From Haloplanus litoreus (GTDB lineage Archaea > Halobacteriota > Halobacteria > Halobacteriales > Haloferacaceae): a DNA stretch of 64,000 bases. Under the pieces are notes generated by a model. It ran no database searches, was not told the DNA's origin, and worked only from the letters and a program-made list of their open reading frames with translations. Below are positions 24,728 through 33,895 of this stretch, piece by piece. The stretch is taken from assembly GCF_042677945.1 (NCBI RefSeq), contig NZ_JBHUDN010000006.1; one strand, given 5' to 3'. The number at the start of each line of letters is the position of its first letter. Position 1 is the first letter of the stretch. The translations under genes and the position numbers were made by a program.

Positions 24728-25024
24728 ATGTCCGAACGCGACAGCAGCACGATGGCAACGTCCCCCGAAGAGAACCAGCGATCCGGTACCGTCGCCGACG
24801 GCAACGGTGGCGCCGTCTCCGGCCCCTACACGGCCGACGGCAACGGTGGCGCCGTCTCCGGCCCCTACACGGCCGACGGCAACGGTGGCGCCGTCTCCGG
24901 CCCCTACACGGCCGACGGCAACGGTGGCGCCGTCTCCGGCCCCTACACTGCCGACGGCAACGGTGGCGCCGTCTCCGGACCCTACACTGCCGACGGCAAC
25001 GGTGGCGCCGTCTCCGGACCTTAA
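24728..25024 (+). CDS. 98-residue tandem-repeat protein paired with CHAT protease
   Basis: The protein has a 21-residue polar leader (MSERDSSTMATSPEENQRSG) and then six copies of a 13-residue unit, ADGNGGAVSGPYT, the last shortened to end in VSGP. There is no membrane segment or signal peptide. The repeat has a Gly-Gly that could be a protease cleavage site, and a Pro-Tyr. The reading frame is conserved in all units. The TAA (25022-25024) overlaps the stop of the convergent CHAT gene by two bases. I infer that it is a substrate or ligand of the CHAT protease; the multi-core RiPP precursor layout (leader plus repeats) is an alternative reading. Confidence 0.8.
   Translation: MSERDSSTMATSPEENQRSGTVADGNGGAVSGPYTADGNGGAVSGPYTADGNGGAVSGPYTADGNGGAVSGPYTADGNGGAVSGPYTADGNGGAVSGP
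24794..25021 (+). repeat. Six 39-bp in-frame tandem repeats
   Basis: Repeat units start at 24794, 24833, 24872, 24911, 24950 and 24989. Units one to three are identical; unit four changes the last base to T; unit five also has GGA for GGC; the sixth is cut off by the stop. The changes accumulate towards the 3' end, as expected of slippage or recent expansion. There are no spacers, so this is not a CRISPR array. Confidence 0.97.
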
Positions 25025-27144
25025 AGCTTCGCGAAGTCCAGTTCGTCGCTCCAGACGAGCGTTCCGTCGATTTTCACCGGTACCGTCTCCAGCGAGAGGA
25101 ACTGCCGTAGCTCCTCACGCGTCATCTCGAAGGTTTTGGAGGCTGCCGACCAGAGGTGATACTGGTTCTCGTCGTTGATCCACGGCATCACCATGCTGCC
25201 CATCCCGACGCGCGTCGAGGGATGGGTCTGCCAGTCGAGTTCGTAGCCATCGTCGAGACGGCGGACGGCACAGACGTTCGGTGGGCCACCGTCAGTCCGC
25301 GCCAGCGACAGGCTACTGTCCCCGATGACGGTGTACTGCTCGCCGATGATCGAATCGTCGCGGGCGATCTCGAGGGCGCTCCCGACCGGAAATCCCCGGT
25401 TGAGCAGACGGGCCAGCATCCGTCCCATCCGGACGGCGCCGCTGTTGATCACGTCGGAGAGCGTGACGATACCTGCGATGGCCCCGGCGTCGATGAGAGC
25501 CGATCCCTGCTCGTAGGACTGACAGGCGTTCAACAGGAAGGCGTCGGGGCCGGCCGTCCCGAGCGTCGTCGCGTCGAGTTTGCCGTCGGCACACTCGAAT
25601 CCCTCGGCGTCGATGTGGCCGATGTAGTGGAGGAGATCCGCCTCCGCCGAGAGCACGCCACGGAGTTCCCGCCGCGTCAGGTCGTGGTGGACGCGCACGT
25701 CGAACGGGAGTTCCTCCCGGGAGCCGTACACCTCGTCTACCACGTCACGTTCGTCGGCCATCCGCCGGTCGTTGCAGACGACCGTGATCCCGATGTCCCC
25801 GTCGTCGGCGGGCGTTCGATCGAGTCGGTTGTAGAAGGCAGTGGAAGTGGCCTTGCTGGCTCCGATCGGCGCGCCCTCGCCGACCCAGGACTGTTCCAGA
25901 GAGTCCGCCGTCTCCGGCTGGACGTAGGACCGTGCGGAGCCGTCGGCCGCCGCGCTCCGGGTGAACGTCGAATCTCGGAAGAACTCGTCGGCTGCGGCCG
26001 TCTGGACTTCGGAACTCGGCGTCGGTTCGTTCCGGGGCGTCCGGACCACCGCGAGGTCGTTGGTCACGAACGGCAGCAGTTCCACGTTCTCCGGGGTGGG
26101 CGCGACGTGAGAGGTGAGCCGCCACTCCGGAACCGCCTCTTCGACGGCGCCGAACGGGATCTGGAGATACCGCTCTAGTTGTGTCGCGAGCGGCTGGTCG
26201 TACAGCCACTCGAAGTCGAGATCCAGGTCCGTCTCCACGGCCGATCGCTCGTGCAGGTCCACCGAGTAGTACCCTTCCGTCCGAGTCACACAGTCGAGGA
26301 AGAACGTCTGCTTGAGAACGCGTTCGACCTCCGTCTCGAATCCGCGCATCGTATCGAGGTCGTGTTCGAACCCGGAGTCGGTCACGAGCCGAGGACGGTC
26401 GCCGGGGACCACCTCCGCGGCCACGTAGTACGCGAGCGGCGTCGCCACGTAGATGGACCGATACTCCGGTGGGAGCTCGAGTCTGACGCCCGTCTCGGGC
26501 GCCTCGATGCCGTCGGGGATCTGGAGGCGGTCGCCGAGTTCGACCAGCGGCGGGTGGCCACGGAGCGTCGGATACGACCGCTCGGGGGAGGTCGTCTTGA
26601 GTGCGGAGGAGAACTCCGAGACGGCCGTCATCACGTCCACGGGATCGCCGGTCGTGGTGATCGTCGCCGCGGGTCCCTCGTGGTGGGAGCGCGCCCCAAC
26701 GCGGACCTCGCGTTCGCCGTCGAACTCGATACGCGTCCGATTCACGTCCGAGACCACCGTGACGCCCCCCTCGACGCGGAGATAGATCTTGATCGGACCA
26801 CAGAGTTCGAGGCTGTACCTTCCCGGCGGGAACTCCTCGTAGGCGGAGTGCTCCGTCTCGGCGAGCATCCGGCCCGTGTCGTCCCGCACGTACACCGAGA
26901 CGACCGTCGGGAGTTCGATCGCCGCCGCCCCGACGGTGACGGCCGCGTCGATTGGGAAGCGGTGGCCGTCGGGGTCGACGGGCGTCGGCGAAACCGGGCG
27001 GTCGGTGAACAACCGGAACTGGTTGCGTTCGATGAGATCGGTGACCACCAGTCCCGGTTCGTCGTCGGGCGTGGAGAACGACACTTCGAGGGGGTCGCCG
27101 TCCGTCTCCACGGGAGGCCGATCCGGCCGCTCGGTTCGACTCAT
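25021..27144 (-). CDS. CHAT-domain (caspase-like) cysteine protease
   Basis: The 707-residue protein ends with a CHAT domain (about residues 450-620). The catalytic pair is visible as His510 in LLHYIGH and Cys541 in FLLNACQS, the pattern of caspase/CHAT proteases. The first 440 residues form beta-rich segments (for example VVSVYVRDDTGRMLAETEH and YSLELCGPIKIYLRVEGG) with no known TPR repeats, so the N-terminal sensor is unusual. No signal peptide is present. Immediately downstream is the convergent repeat protein; upstream, 50 bases away, is a DUF7504-like gene. A promoter-like CAATATGCTTTTGTG lies about 30 bases before the ATG. Confidence 0.9.
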   Translation of the reverse strand: MSRTERPDRPPVETDGDPLEVSFSTPDDEPGLVVTDLIERNQFRLFTDRPVSPTPVDPDGHRFPIDAAVTVGAAAIELPTVVSVYVRDDTGRMLAETEHSAYEEFPPGRYSLELCGPIKIYLRVEGGVTVVSDVNRTRIEFDGEREVRVGARSHHEGPAATITTTGDPVDVMTAVSEFSSALKTTSPERSYPTLRGHPPLVELGDRLQIPDGIEAPETGVRLELPPEYRSIYVATPLAYYVAAEVVPGDRPRLVTDSGFEHDLDTMRGFETEVERVLKQTFFLDCVTRTEGYYSVDLHERSAVETDLDLDFEWLYDQPLATQLERYLQIPFGAVEEAVPEWRLTSHVAPTPENVELLPFVTNDLAVVRTPRNEPTPSSEVQTAAADEFFRDSTFTRSAAADGSARSYVQPETADSLEQSWVGEGAPIGASKATSTAFYNRLDRTPADDGDIGITVVCNDRRMADERDVVDEVYGSREELPFDVRVHHDLTRRELRGVLSAEADLLHYIGHIDAEGFECADGKLDATTLGTAGPDAFLLNACQSYEQGSALIDAGAIAGIVTLSDVINSGAVRMGRMLARLLNRGFPVGSALEIARDDSIIGEQYTVIGDSSLSLARTDGGPPNVCAVRRLDDGYELDWQTHPSTRVGMGSMVMPWINDENQYHLWSAASKTFEMTREELRQFLSLETVPVKIDGTLVWSDELDFAKL

Positions 27145-27194
27145 CGTACGATAGAGTCAGTCGTCGTACACAAAAGCATATTGTTGGTTGTCTA

Positions 27195-27920
27195 TCAATT
27201 GTCCGCGGGTTGCTCGGCGACCGGGAGCCAGTCCGAGGTGAGGTCCCGGTCCCTGAAGTGCCACCGCTGGTCCAGTCCGTCCCCCTCGATCCGGAGTTCG
27301 ACGGTGGCGTCGAACAGCGGCTGAAAGAGCCTGACGGCCTCCGACGTCACGTCTCGCGGGAGTCGGAAGTGCACCAGTCCGGACGCCGACCGGGCCTGTG
27401 CGATCATGACGTGCAGGAACCGGAACGTCGTTTCGCGGCCGTGTGCGGCGAGCAGCGTCGGCAGACAGTCGAAGGCCATCCGGAACTCCGCGGGTTCGAG
27501 TCCGCCGGCGAACAGATCGAACTCCTCGATCACCTCGGCGACCGTCGTGCCGAGTTCGCGGATCGATCCGTCGATGCCGTGGGTCCGAGGCGTCACCTCG
27601 TCCAGCGGTCGCGTCCCCGCGGCGGCGCTTCGGGCCTGCCCGCCCCGCGTGATCAGTCGTGCGTACTCCGAGGAGAGCGGTCCGGTTCGACGGAGCCGAC
27701 GCTGCGCACTCTCTCGATTCGACTCCGGCGTCACGACGAGCCGGCGGCGCGGGGGATCCGCGCCCGGGTCGCCGAGCATCGTCGTCGACGCCGTTGCGAA
27801 CATCTCTTCCGGTACCGATCCCACGACGAGGAGCGCACTCCCCTGCTCTTTCAACGTCGCCAAGGCATGGGCGAAGCTGATACCCTCGTCGTCGGGTCCC
27901 ATCCCACCACCCGCAACCAT
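27195..27920 (-). CDS. DUF7504-like (RecA/HTR-like) protein, CHAT-associated
   Basis: The 241-residue protein begins at ATG 27920 (alternative GTG 27923 or ATG 27902). SFAHALATLKEQGSALLVVGSVPEEMFA resembles the N-terminal part of RecA-type ATPases, but the Walker A lysine is absent (GSVPEE). RRRLVVTPESNRESAQRRL, SIRELGTTVAEVIEEF, RMAFDCLPTLLAAHGRETTFRFLHVMIAQARSASGLVHFRLP complete a fold seen in haloarchaeal HTR-like signalling proteins (DUF7504). It probably acts as a non-hydrolysing sensor. A TATTATTTG box sits about 27 bases before the ATG. It lies upstream of the CHAT protease on the same strand. Confidence 0.65.
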   Translation of the reverse strand: MVAGGGMGPDDEGISFAHALATLKEQGSALLVVGSVPEEMFATASTTMLGDPGADPPRRRLVVTPESNRESAQRRLRRTGPLSSEYARLITRGGQARSAAAGTRPLDEVTPRTHGIDGSIRELGTTVAEVIEEFDLFAGGLEPAEFRMAFDCLPTLLAAHGRETTFRFLHVMIAQARSASGLVHFRLPRDVTSEAVRLFQPLFDATVELRIEGDGLDQRWHFRDRDLTSDWLPVAEQPADN

Positions 27921-27980
27921 CACTTCCCCTCACGGAACGGACACAAATAATACTTGGTATATTCGAGTGCCCGGCCGACC

Positions 27981-29120
27981 TCACCGACTCCCGAGGAACC
28001 GCTCGATGCGGTTCATCGCCTCCTTCAGATCCGACATCCCCGTGGCGTAGGAGACGCGGAGGTGTCCGTATCCCTCTTCGCCGAAGACGCGGCCGGGGAC
28101 GACGGCGACCCCCTCTTCTTGCAGCAGGTCCTCGGCGAACTGTTCGTCGTCGTACGGCGCTTCTGGGAAGGCGTAGAACGCCCCAGTCGCCTCGAAACAC
28201 TCGAGCCCCATGTCGCGGAATCGGGAGATGACGAACCGGCGACGACGGTCGTACTGCGTTCGCATATCCTCGACGTCGCCGTCACAGGATTCCAGTGCCT
28301 CGATGGCGGCGTACTGGGCCGTCGTCGGCGCCGAGAGCATCGTGTACTGGTGGATGCGGTTCATCGCGTCGATGGCCTCGCTCGGACCCAGCGCGTATCC
28401 CAGTCGAAGCCCGGTCATGGCGTAGGCCTTCGAGAACCCGTTGAAGACGATGGTCCGCTCGCGCATCCCCGGCAGCGTCGCGATAGACGTGTGGTCTCCC
28501 TCGTATGTCAGCCCCGCATAAATCTCGTCGGAGAGGACCGTCAGGTCGTGTTCGCGCGCGAAGGCCGCGATGTCGGCGAGTTCGTCCGCGCTCGCCGTCG
28601 CCCCCGTCGGGTTGTTGGGGTAACAGATCATCAGCACCTCGGCGTCGGCGGCGCCGGCCCGTTCCAGGTCGTCGTAGGTGAGCACGAAGTCGTTCTCCGC
28701 GCGCGTCGAGACTGGCAAGGGGTCGCCGCCCGAGAAGCGCACGCCCGGCCCGTAGGAGATGTAAGCCGGCGACTGGACCGCCACGGCGTCGCCCGGGTCG
28801 ACGAGGGCGCGAAGCGCCAGATCCACCGCCTCACTCGCCCCCGTCGTCACGAGAATCTCCGACTCGGGGTCGTACTCCAGGCCGTACCGCAGGACGTGAG
28901 TCGCGATGGCCTCGCGAAGTTCCAGCATCCCCCGATTGGTAGTGTAAGATGTCCGGCCCCGTTCGAGGGAGTGGATGGCGGCCGCGCGCGCCTTCCACGG
29001 TGCGCTGAAATCGGGTTCGCCGACGCCCAGCGAGATGACGTCGTCCATCTCCTCGGCGAGTTCGAAGAAGCGTCGGATTCCCGAGGGAGGGGTATTTTTG
29101 GCTCGTTCGGACAGCTTCAT
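27981..29120 (-). CDS. Class I/II PLP-dependent aminotransferase
   Basis: The 379-residue enzyme transfers amino groups using pyridoxal phosphate. The lysine that binds PLP is Lys231 in NGFSKAYAMTGLRLGYALG; the Asn-Pro-Thr-Gly loop (YPNNPTGA, 167-174) and the final Arg in RVSYATG are also present. It is of the aspartate or aromatic aminotransferase class; the exact amino acid cannot be told. Its first four bases overlap the Lrp gene end, so the two form an operon, which suggests control by an Lrp regulator that senses amino acids. Confidence 0.92.
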   Translation of the reverse strand: MKLSERAKNTPPSGIRRFFELAEEMDDVISLGVGEPDFSAPWKARAAAIHSLERGRTSYTTNRGMLELREAIATHVLRYGLEYDPESEILVTTGASEAVDLALRALVDPGDAVAVQSPAYISYGPGVRFSGGDPLPVSTRAENDFVLTYDDLERAGAADAEVLMICYPNNPTGATASADELADIAAFAREHDLTVLSDEIYAGLTYEGDHTSIATLPGMRERTIVFNGFSKAYAMTGLRLGYALGPSEAIDAMNRIHQYTMLSAPTTAQYAAIEALESCDGDVEDMRTQYDRRRRFVISRFRDMGLECFEATGAFYAFPEAPYDDEQFAEDLLQEEGVAVVPGRVFGEEGYGHLRVSYATGMSDLKEAMNRIERFLGSR

Positions 29121-29605
29121 GGCGAAATCGAGAGTCGGTCGTCTTCGTCGCTGTCGGTGAACTCCAGCCCGCGGTTCTTGTACGTGTCCATGACGAAGTG
29201 CGTGACCGTCTGGGTTACCTCCGGAATCGGAGCGATCTGTTCGGAGACGAACATGGAGACGTCGCGCATCGAGTCGCCCTCGACCGTCACGTCGAAGTCG
29301 TAATCACCGGAGACGAGTCGAAGCGCCGTCACTTCGTCGAACTTCGCGATCCGACCCGCCACGTCGGCGTATTTCGTCTCGCGGTCGAGTTCCAGGTTGA
29401 GTTCCACCTCGGCCTCGACGTGGTCCTCCTCGATGCGGCTCCAGTCGACGACTGCCTGATAGCCGAGGATCGCACCCTCGTCCTCGAGGTCCGCAATCAT
29501 CGCTTCGACCTCGGCCTCGTCGCAGCCGAGCTGCCGCGAGATGGTCGCCGTGCTTTCACGGGCGTCCTCCAGGAGTAGATCGAGTAGCTCCAGCTTGTCG
29601 GCCAT
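29117..29605 (-). CDS. Lrp/AsnC family transcriptional regulator
   Basis: The 162-residue protein has an N-terminal winged helix (MADKLELLDLLLEDARESTATISRQLGCDEAEVEAMIADLEDEGAILGYQAVVDW) and a C-terminal RAM ligand-binding domain (VEAEVELNLELDRETKYADVAGRIAKFDEVTALRLVSGDYDFDVTVEGDSM), the usual Lrp arrangement. Such proteins sense amino acids and control metabolic genes. It is the first gene of an operon with the aminotransferase. ATG 29605 matches the family start. Confidence 0.95.
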   Translation of the reverse strand: MADKLELLDLLLEDARESTATISRQLGCDEAEVEAMIADLEDEGAILGYQAVVDWSRIEEDHVEAEVELNLELDRETKYADVAGRIAKFDEVTALRLVSGDYDFDVTVEGDSMRDVSMFVSEQIAPIPEVTQTVTHFVMDTYKNRGLEFTDSDEDDRLSISP

Positions 29606-29720
29606 ACGTTCCCGTCGGCGCCCTCCGTGAAAGGGTTTGCTTACGCGTCAGTATCCGTCCCGAACGATGGTGACTCTTGGGCGGCGAAAGACCGATACGT
29701 AGTGGCGACGTGGGCCGGAC

Positions 29721-31520
29721 ATGGCCCTCTCCGACGTGTTTCTCACGCCGCTTGGGCTGGTCGCCCTGCTGACGGTGGTTCCCGTCATCCTCCTCTATCT
29801 CGTCCAGCCCGACCCTCGCCGAGTCGAACTGCCGACCCTCGAGTTCCTCCTCGACGACGACCAGCGGGACGCGACGAACCCCCTGCTCGAACGCCTCAAG
29901 CGTAACCTCCTCTTGCTCCTCCAGTTGCTCGTGCTGATCGCACTCGTGGTGTCGCTCGCCGGCCCCTACGTCTCCGTCTCGCAGAGCCAGACCGTCGAAG
30001 AGACGGTGCTCGTCCTCGACGGGAGCGCGAGCATGGGCGTCGAAACCGACGGCGGGACGCGCTTCGCCGCCGCCGTCGCCGCCGCCCGGGAGGAGTCCAC
30101 GGGGACCAACTCCGTCGTCGTCGCGGGCGCCGACAGCCGGATCGTCCTCAGGTCCGGTGGCGACACCGAGGTGCAGGCGACACTCGACGGGGTCTCGGTG
30201 TCGGACGTCTCCGCCGACCTCGGCGCATCCATCTCGCAGGCGGCGTCCATCGCGGGCGAGAACGCCCGGATCGTCGTGTTCAGCGACTTCGCCGACGACG
30301 ACGGGTGGACCGACGCCGTGCGTTCGGCCCGTGCCCGCGACCTGCAGGTCGACCTCCGACAGTTCGACGGCGGCGGCGACGACAACGTCGGCATCGTCGA
30401 CCGGTCGTTCTCCGGGCGCAACGTCACCCTCTCGGTCAAGAACTTCGGCGACGCCGAGGTCACCCGGTCGGTGTCGCTCGGCGACCGCAGTCGCTCGCTC
30501 CGACTCGGCCCGGGCGACGTCGAGCGAGTGAGCCTCACCGTCCCGGCCGGCGGGGGACAGGCCCGACTGACCCCCGGGGACACCTTCCCCGCCGACGACG
30601 TCGCCTACGTCGCCGCACCCTCGGACCCGACGGTCGACGTCCTCCTCCTGACCAACGACCGGAACCGGTATCTCACGACCGCCCTCTCGGTCGTCGAGGA
30701 GGTGGAACTGACCGTCGACAACCCCCCGACCACCGTCGGCGACGGCTACGACGTGATCCTCTACAGCAACCTGCGACAGGAGCGTCTCCTCCGGGGGAAC
30801 GTCGAGGCCGGCCGGGACGTGATCGAATCGGGCGGCGGGGTCGCCGTCTTGGCCCAGCCGAGTCCACCCGACATCTACGGCGACCTCCTCCTCGTCTCGC
30901 CGAACGGGACCGGCACGAACCCGTCGGTCGGACGGGTGACGACGGCGGAGCTCACACGCGGAATCGACTTCCCGCCGCCGGGGACCTACCTCCAGGGGTC
31001 GCTCCGCGCCGGAACCGCGCTCGTGCAGACGGCGGGTGGGACGCCGCTCGTGGCGACCCAGCCCCGTGGCCAGGGGCGCGTCCTCTACTACGGCTACGTC
31101 CCCAACGACGATCCGTTCCGATTCAACTATCAGTACCCCGTCTTCTGGAAACGGGCCGTCTTCTACCTCGCCGGCCGGGAGTCGCTCTCGGCACTCAACC
31201 GCGAGGCCGGCGGACGCCTCCAGTTCGCCAACGAGACGCGAGTCGAGACGCCGAACGGTCCCGTCACGGCCCGAACCGTCCCGCTCGAAGCAGTCGGGTT
31301 CTACAGCGTCGGCGAACGCCGAGTCGGCGTCTCGCTGTACAGCGACGCGGAATCCGACGTGGACGCCGTCCCTCTCGCGGAGCGCGAGAGCGAGACGGGC
31401 GTCACGACCCGCGAGGAAGAGCGGCAGGTCCCCCGCCCGCTGACGTGGCTCGTCGCGCTGGCGGCGCTACTCGTCGCGCTGGGAGAGGTCGCCTACCTCC
31501 GACGGAGGGGTGATCTCTGA
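29721..31520 (+). CDS. Membrane-anchored BatA-like VWA-domain protein
   Basis: The 599-residue protein begins with the BatA N-terminal membrane region (FLTPLGLVALLTVVPVILLYLVQPDPRRVELPTLEFLL, followed by RLKRNLLLLLQLLVLIALVVSLAGPYV). A von Willebrand A domain with the MIDAS motif DGSAS (about 93-97) follows, then a CARDB-like beta domain (IVDRSFSGRNVTLSVKNFGDAEVTRSVSLGD), a second Rossmann-like segment and a C-terminal helix (LTWLVALAALLVALGEVAYLRRR). It is the first gene of a six-gene MoxR cluster with overlapping ends. Confidence 0.93.
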   Translation: MALSDVFLTPLGLVALLTVVPVILLYLVQPDPRRVELPTLEFLLDDDQRDATNPLLERLKRNLLLLLQLLVLIALVVSLAGPYVSVSQSQTVEETVLVLDGSASMGVETDGGTRFAAAVAAAREESTGTNSVVVAGADSRIVLRSGGDTEVQATLDGVSVSDVSADLGASISQAASIAGENARIVVFSDFADDDGWTDAVRSARARDLQVDLRQFDGGGDDNVGIVDRSFSGRNVTLSVKNFGDAEVTRSVSLGDRSRSLRLGPGDVERVSLTVPAGGGQARLTPGDTFPADDVAYVAAPSDPTVDVLLLTNDRNRYLTTALSVVEEVELTVDNPPTTVGDGYDVILYSNLRQERLLRGNVEAGRDVIESGGGVAVLAQPSPPDIYGDLLLVSPNGTGTNPSVGRVTTAELTRGIDFPPPGTYLQGSLRAGTALVQTAGGTPLVATQPRGQGRVLYYGYVPNDDPFRFNYQYPVFWKRAVFYLAGRESLSALNREAGGRLQFANETRVETPNGPVTARTVPLEAVGFYSVGERRVGVSLYSDAESDVDAVPLAERESETGVTTREEERQVPRPLTWLVALAALLVALGEVAYLRRRGDL

Positions 31521-33895
31521 TGTGGGGTGCACTCGCCGTCCGGACGGCGCTGTCCGACGGCACCGTCGTCGGTCTGGAGCGACCGCTGGTCCTCGTTGCC
31601 CTCCCGGTGGCCGTCGTCGCGTTCGCCCTGGCGATCCGGTACCGAGCGTCGGGGACCGCCTCCGCGCGGAGCCGTCGCCTCCTGCTCGCGTCACGGGTCG
31701 TCGTCGCGACGTTCGTGGTCGTCGCCGCCGCCGGTCCCTTCACCGTCGTCACGACGGAGACGCGGGGCGACCCCTCGGTGTCGCTGCTGGTCGATCGCTC
31801 GAACAGCACGACCGTCGCGCCGGACGTGGCCGATGACCTCGCAGCCGGCGTCGAGGAGGAGGGTGTCCCCGCCACCGTCTCGACCATCGCGCAGGGGACG
31901 AACTCCCGGGTCGGTGACGGCATCGCGGCCAACCTCCGGGAGAACGGGTCGGTCGTCGTCGTCTCCGACGGGCAGGTGACCGGAGGGCAGAGCCTCACCG
32001 AAACGGCGGAGTTCGCCCGGTCGCTCAACGCGACGATCAGTACCGTCTCGACGGAGCCGACCCGCACCGAGCGATACGTCACCCTCTCCGGGCCGAGCAA
32101 GGCGAGCACCGGCGTCGAGAGTCAGTTCCTCGTGCAGGTGTCGGGCGTGCAGGCGACGGCGCCGGTGTCGGTGACGGTGTCGGTCGATGGCACTCCGGTC
32201 ACCACCGAACGACTCGAGGAGGGCACCGGGAGCGTTCCCGTCACTCACACCTTCTCCGAGACGGGGAGTCACCGGATCACCGCCGAAATCGACGGCGAGG
32301 ACGTGTACGCGGTCAACGACGTGGCACGCAAGACGGTTCGGGTCGTCGATCAGCCCCGCGTCCTCTACGTCTCCCGAGGGAACTACTCCCTGCAGAACTA
32401 TCTGGGCCAACTGTACGACGTGGAGACGGCCCAGTCCGTCCCCGAGAACCTCGATCCGTACTACGCGGTGGTGGTCCAGAACGTCGCCGCCGGCGACCTG
32501 GGTAACGTCGACGAACTCCAGCGGTTCGTCATCGACGGGAACGGCCTGTTGATGGTGGGTGGCCCCAACAGCTTCGAGAACGGCAACTACGCCAACTCCT
32601 CGGTGGCCACCATGCTGCCGGTCACCTTCGGGCCGTCAGCACCCGGCAGCGCCCGCATCGTCATGCTCATCGACGTCTCCGGGAGCGCGGGGAGCGGGAT
32701 GCGCATCCAGAAGGCCATCGCGCTCGACTCCCTCTCGCAACTGGACGACGACAACGTCGTCGGCGTCGTCGGCTTCAACTACCAGGCCTACAGCGTCGCC
32801 CAGCCCGCCCCCCTGAGCGAGAACCGCCCGGTCCTCGAGGACCGGATCAGGCGCCTCCGTGCCGGCGGGGCGACGAACATCGCCAACGGACTCCGAGGCG
32901 CCGAGGAGATGCTCGGCGGCCAGCGGGGGACGATCATCCTCGTCAGCGACGGGGGCGACACGGAGAGCCGGTCGGCCGTCGTGGCGAACGCGCTCGGCCG
33001 GCAGGGCATCCGGGTCATCGCCGTCGGCGCCGGGCGGAACGTCAACGAGGGGGTGCTCCGCCGCATCGCGGAGGAGTCGGGCGGCAACTACTTCCGGGCG
33101 AGCGAGACGGACCGTCTGCGCCTACTCTTCGGCGGCGGCACCCGCCAGTTCCAGGGCGAAGGCCTCACCATCGTCGATTCGGGTCACTTCGTCACAAGCG
33201 GCGTCACGCTGGAGTCCAACCCCGGGAACATCAACGACGTGTCGATGCGTCCCGGGGCGGACTTCCTCGTCGCCGGGCCGGACGGCACCCCCGCAGTCGC
33301 CTCGTGGCGCTACGGCCTCGGCCGGGTCGCCACGATCACCACCTACGGGGGCGGTGGCGGACTGGACGGCCTGCTCGGCCAGCCCGACTCCCTGCTCGTC
33401 ACCAAGTCGGTCAACTACGCTATCGGCGACCCCGAGCGGAAGGCGACGGGCGTCACGGACATCTCGGACACTCGGGTGGGCGAACCGACCACGGTCGTCT
33501 ACCGTGGCGACAGTCCCCCGGGAGGGACCGACCTCGGCTTCAGCGCCGTCGACGAGGGCGTCTACCGGGCACAGGTGACGCCCACCGAAGTGGGCTTCCG
33601 GACGACGGTCGGGGCGACCTACGCCGCGAACTACCCCGCGGAGTACGCCGGGTTCGGAACGTCGTCGGCGCTGACCGACGCCGTTCGCGCGACAGGCGGC
33701 CGACAGTTCGAGCGGGGACAGGCCGCCCAGATTGCCGCCTTCGCCCGCGAGCAGTCGACGCGGGTCCGCGACGTGCGCCAGAACTGGGACTGGGCGCTGT
33801 TGACCGCCGCACTCCTCCTCTTCCTGACCGAGGTGGTCGTCCGGCGGCTTCAAGTGTACAACGGACGTACCCGTTCGGAGAGTGGCCTGCCATGA
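31520..33895 (+). CDS. Membrane VWA-domain protein with GATase-like insert
   Basis: The 791-residue protein overlaps its predecessor by one base (TGATG). Two N-terminal membrane helices are followed by a partial VWA (LLVDRSNSTTV), a beta-sandwich region, a class I glutamine-amidotransferase-like segment (VLYVSRGNYSLQNYLGQLYDVETAQSV...GNGLLMVGGPNSF) and a full VWA with MIDAS DVSGS (about 378-382) and GAGRNVNEG. A C-terminal helix (WALLTAALLLFLTEVVVRR) anchors the protein. The order BatA-VWA-GATase-VWA is common in haloarchaeal MoxR clusters. Confidence 0.92.
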   Translation: MWGALAVRTALSDGTVVGLERPLVLVALPVAVVAFALAIRYRASGTASARSRRLLLASRVVVATFVVVAAAGPFTVVTTETRGDPSVSLLVDRSNSTTVAPDVADDLAAGVEEEGVPATVSTIAQGTNSRVGDGIAANLRENGSVVVVSDGQVTGGQSLTETAEFARSLNATISTVSTEPTRTERYVTLSGPSKASTGVESQFLVQVSGVQATAPVSVTVSVDGTPVTTERLEEGTGSVPVTHTFSETGSHRITAEIDGEDVYAVNDVARKTVRVVDQPRVLYVSRGNYSLQNYLGQLYDVETAQSVPENLDPYYAVVVQNVAAGDLGNVDELQRFVIDGNGLLMVGGPNSFENGNYANSSVATMLPVTFGPSAPGSARIVMLIDVSGSAGSGMRIQKAIALDSLSQLDDDNVVGVVGFNYQAYSVAQPAPLSENRPVLEDRIRRLRAGGATNIANGLRGAEEMLGGQRGTIILVSDGGDTESRSAVVANALGRQGIRVIAVGAGRNVNEGVLRRIAEESGGNYFRASETDRLRLLFGGGTRQFQGEGLTIVDSGHFVTSGVTLESNPGNINDVSMRPGADFLVAGPDGTPAVASWRYGLGRVATITTYGGGGGLDGLLGQPDSLLVTKSVNYAIGDPERKATGVTDISDTRVGEPTTVVYRGDSPPGGTDLGFSAVDEGVYRAQVTPTEVGFRTTVGATYAANYPAEYAGFGTSSALTDAVRATGGRQFERGQAAQIAAFAREQSTRVRDVRQNWDWALLTAALLLFLTEVVVRRLQVYNGRTRSESGLP

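Noticed and set aside
24794..25021. CRISPR-like array
   Set aside because: The 39-bp units are directly adjacent with no spacers and encode an in-frame protein repeat.
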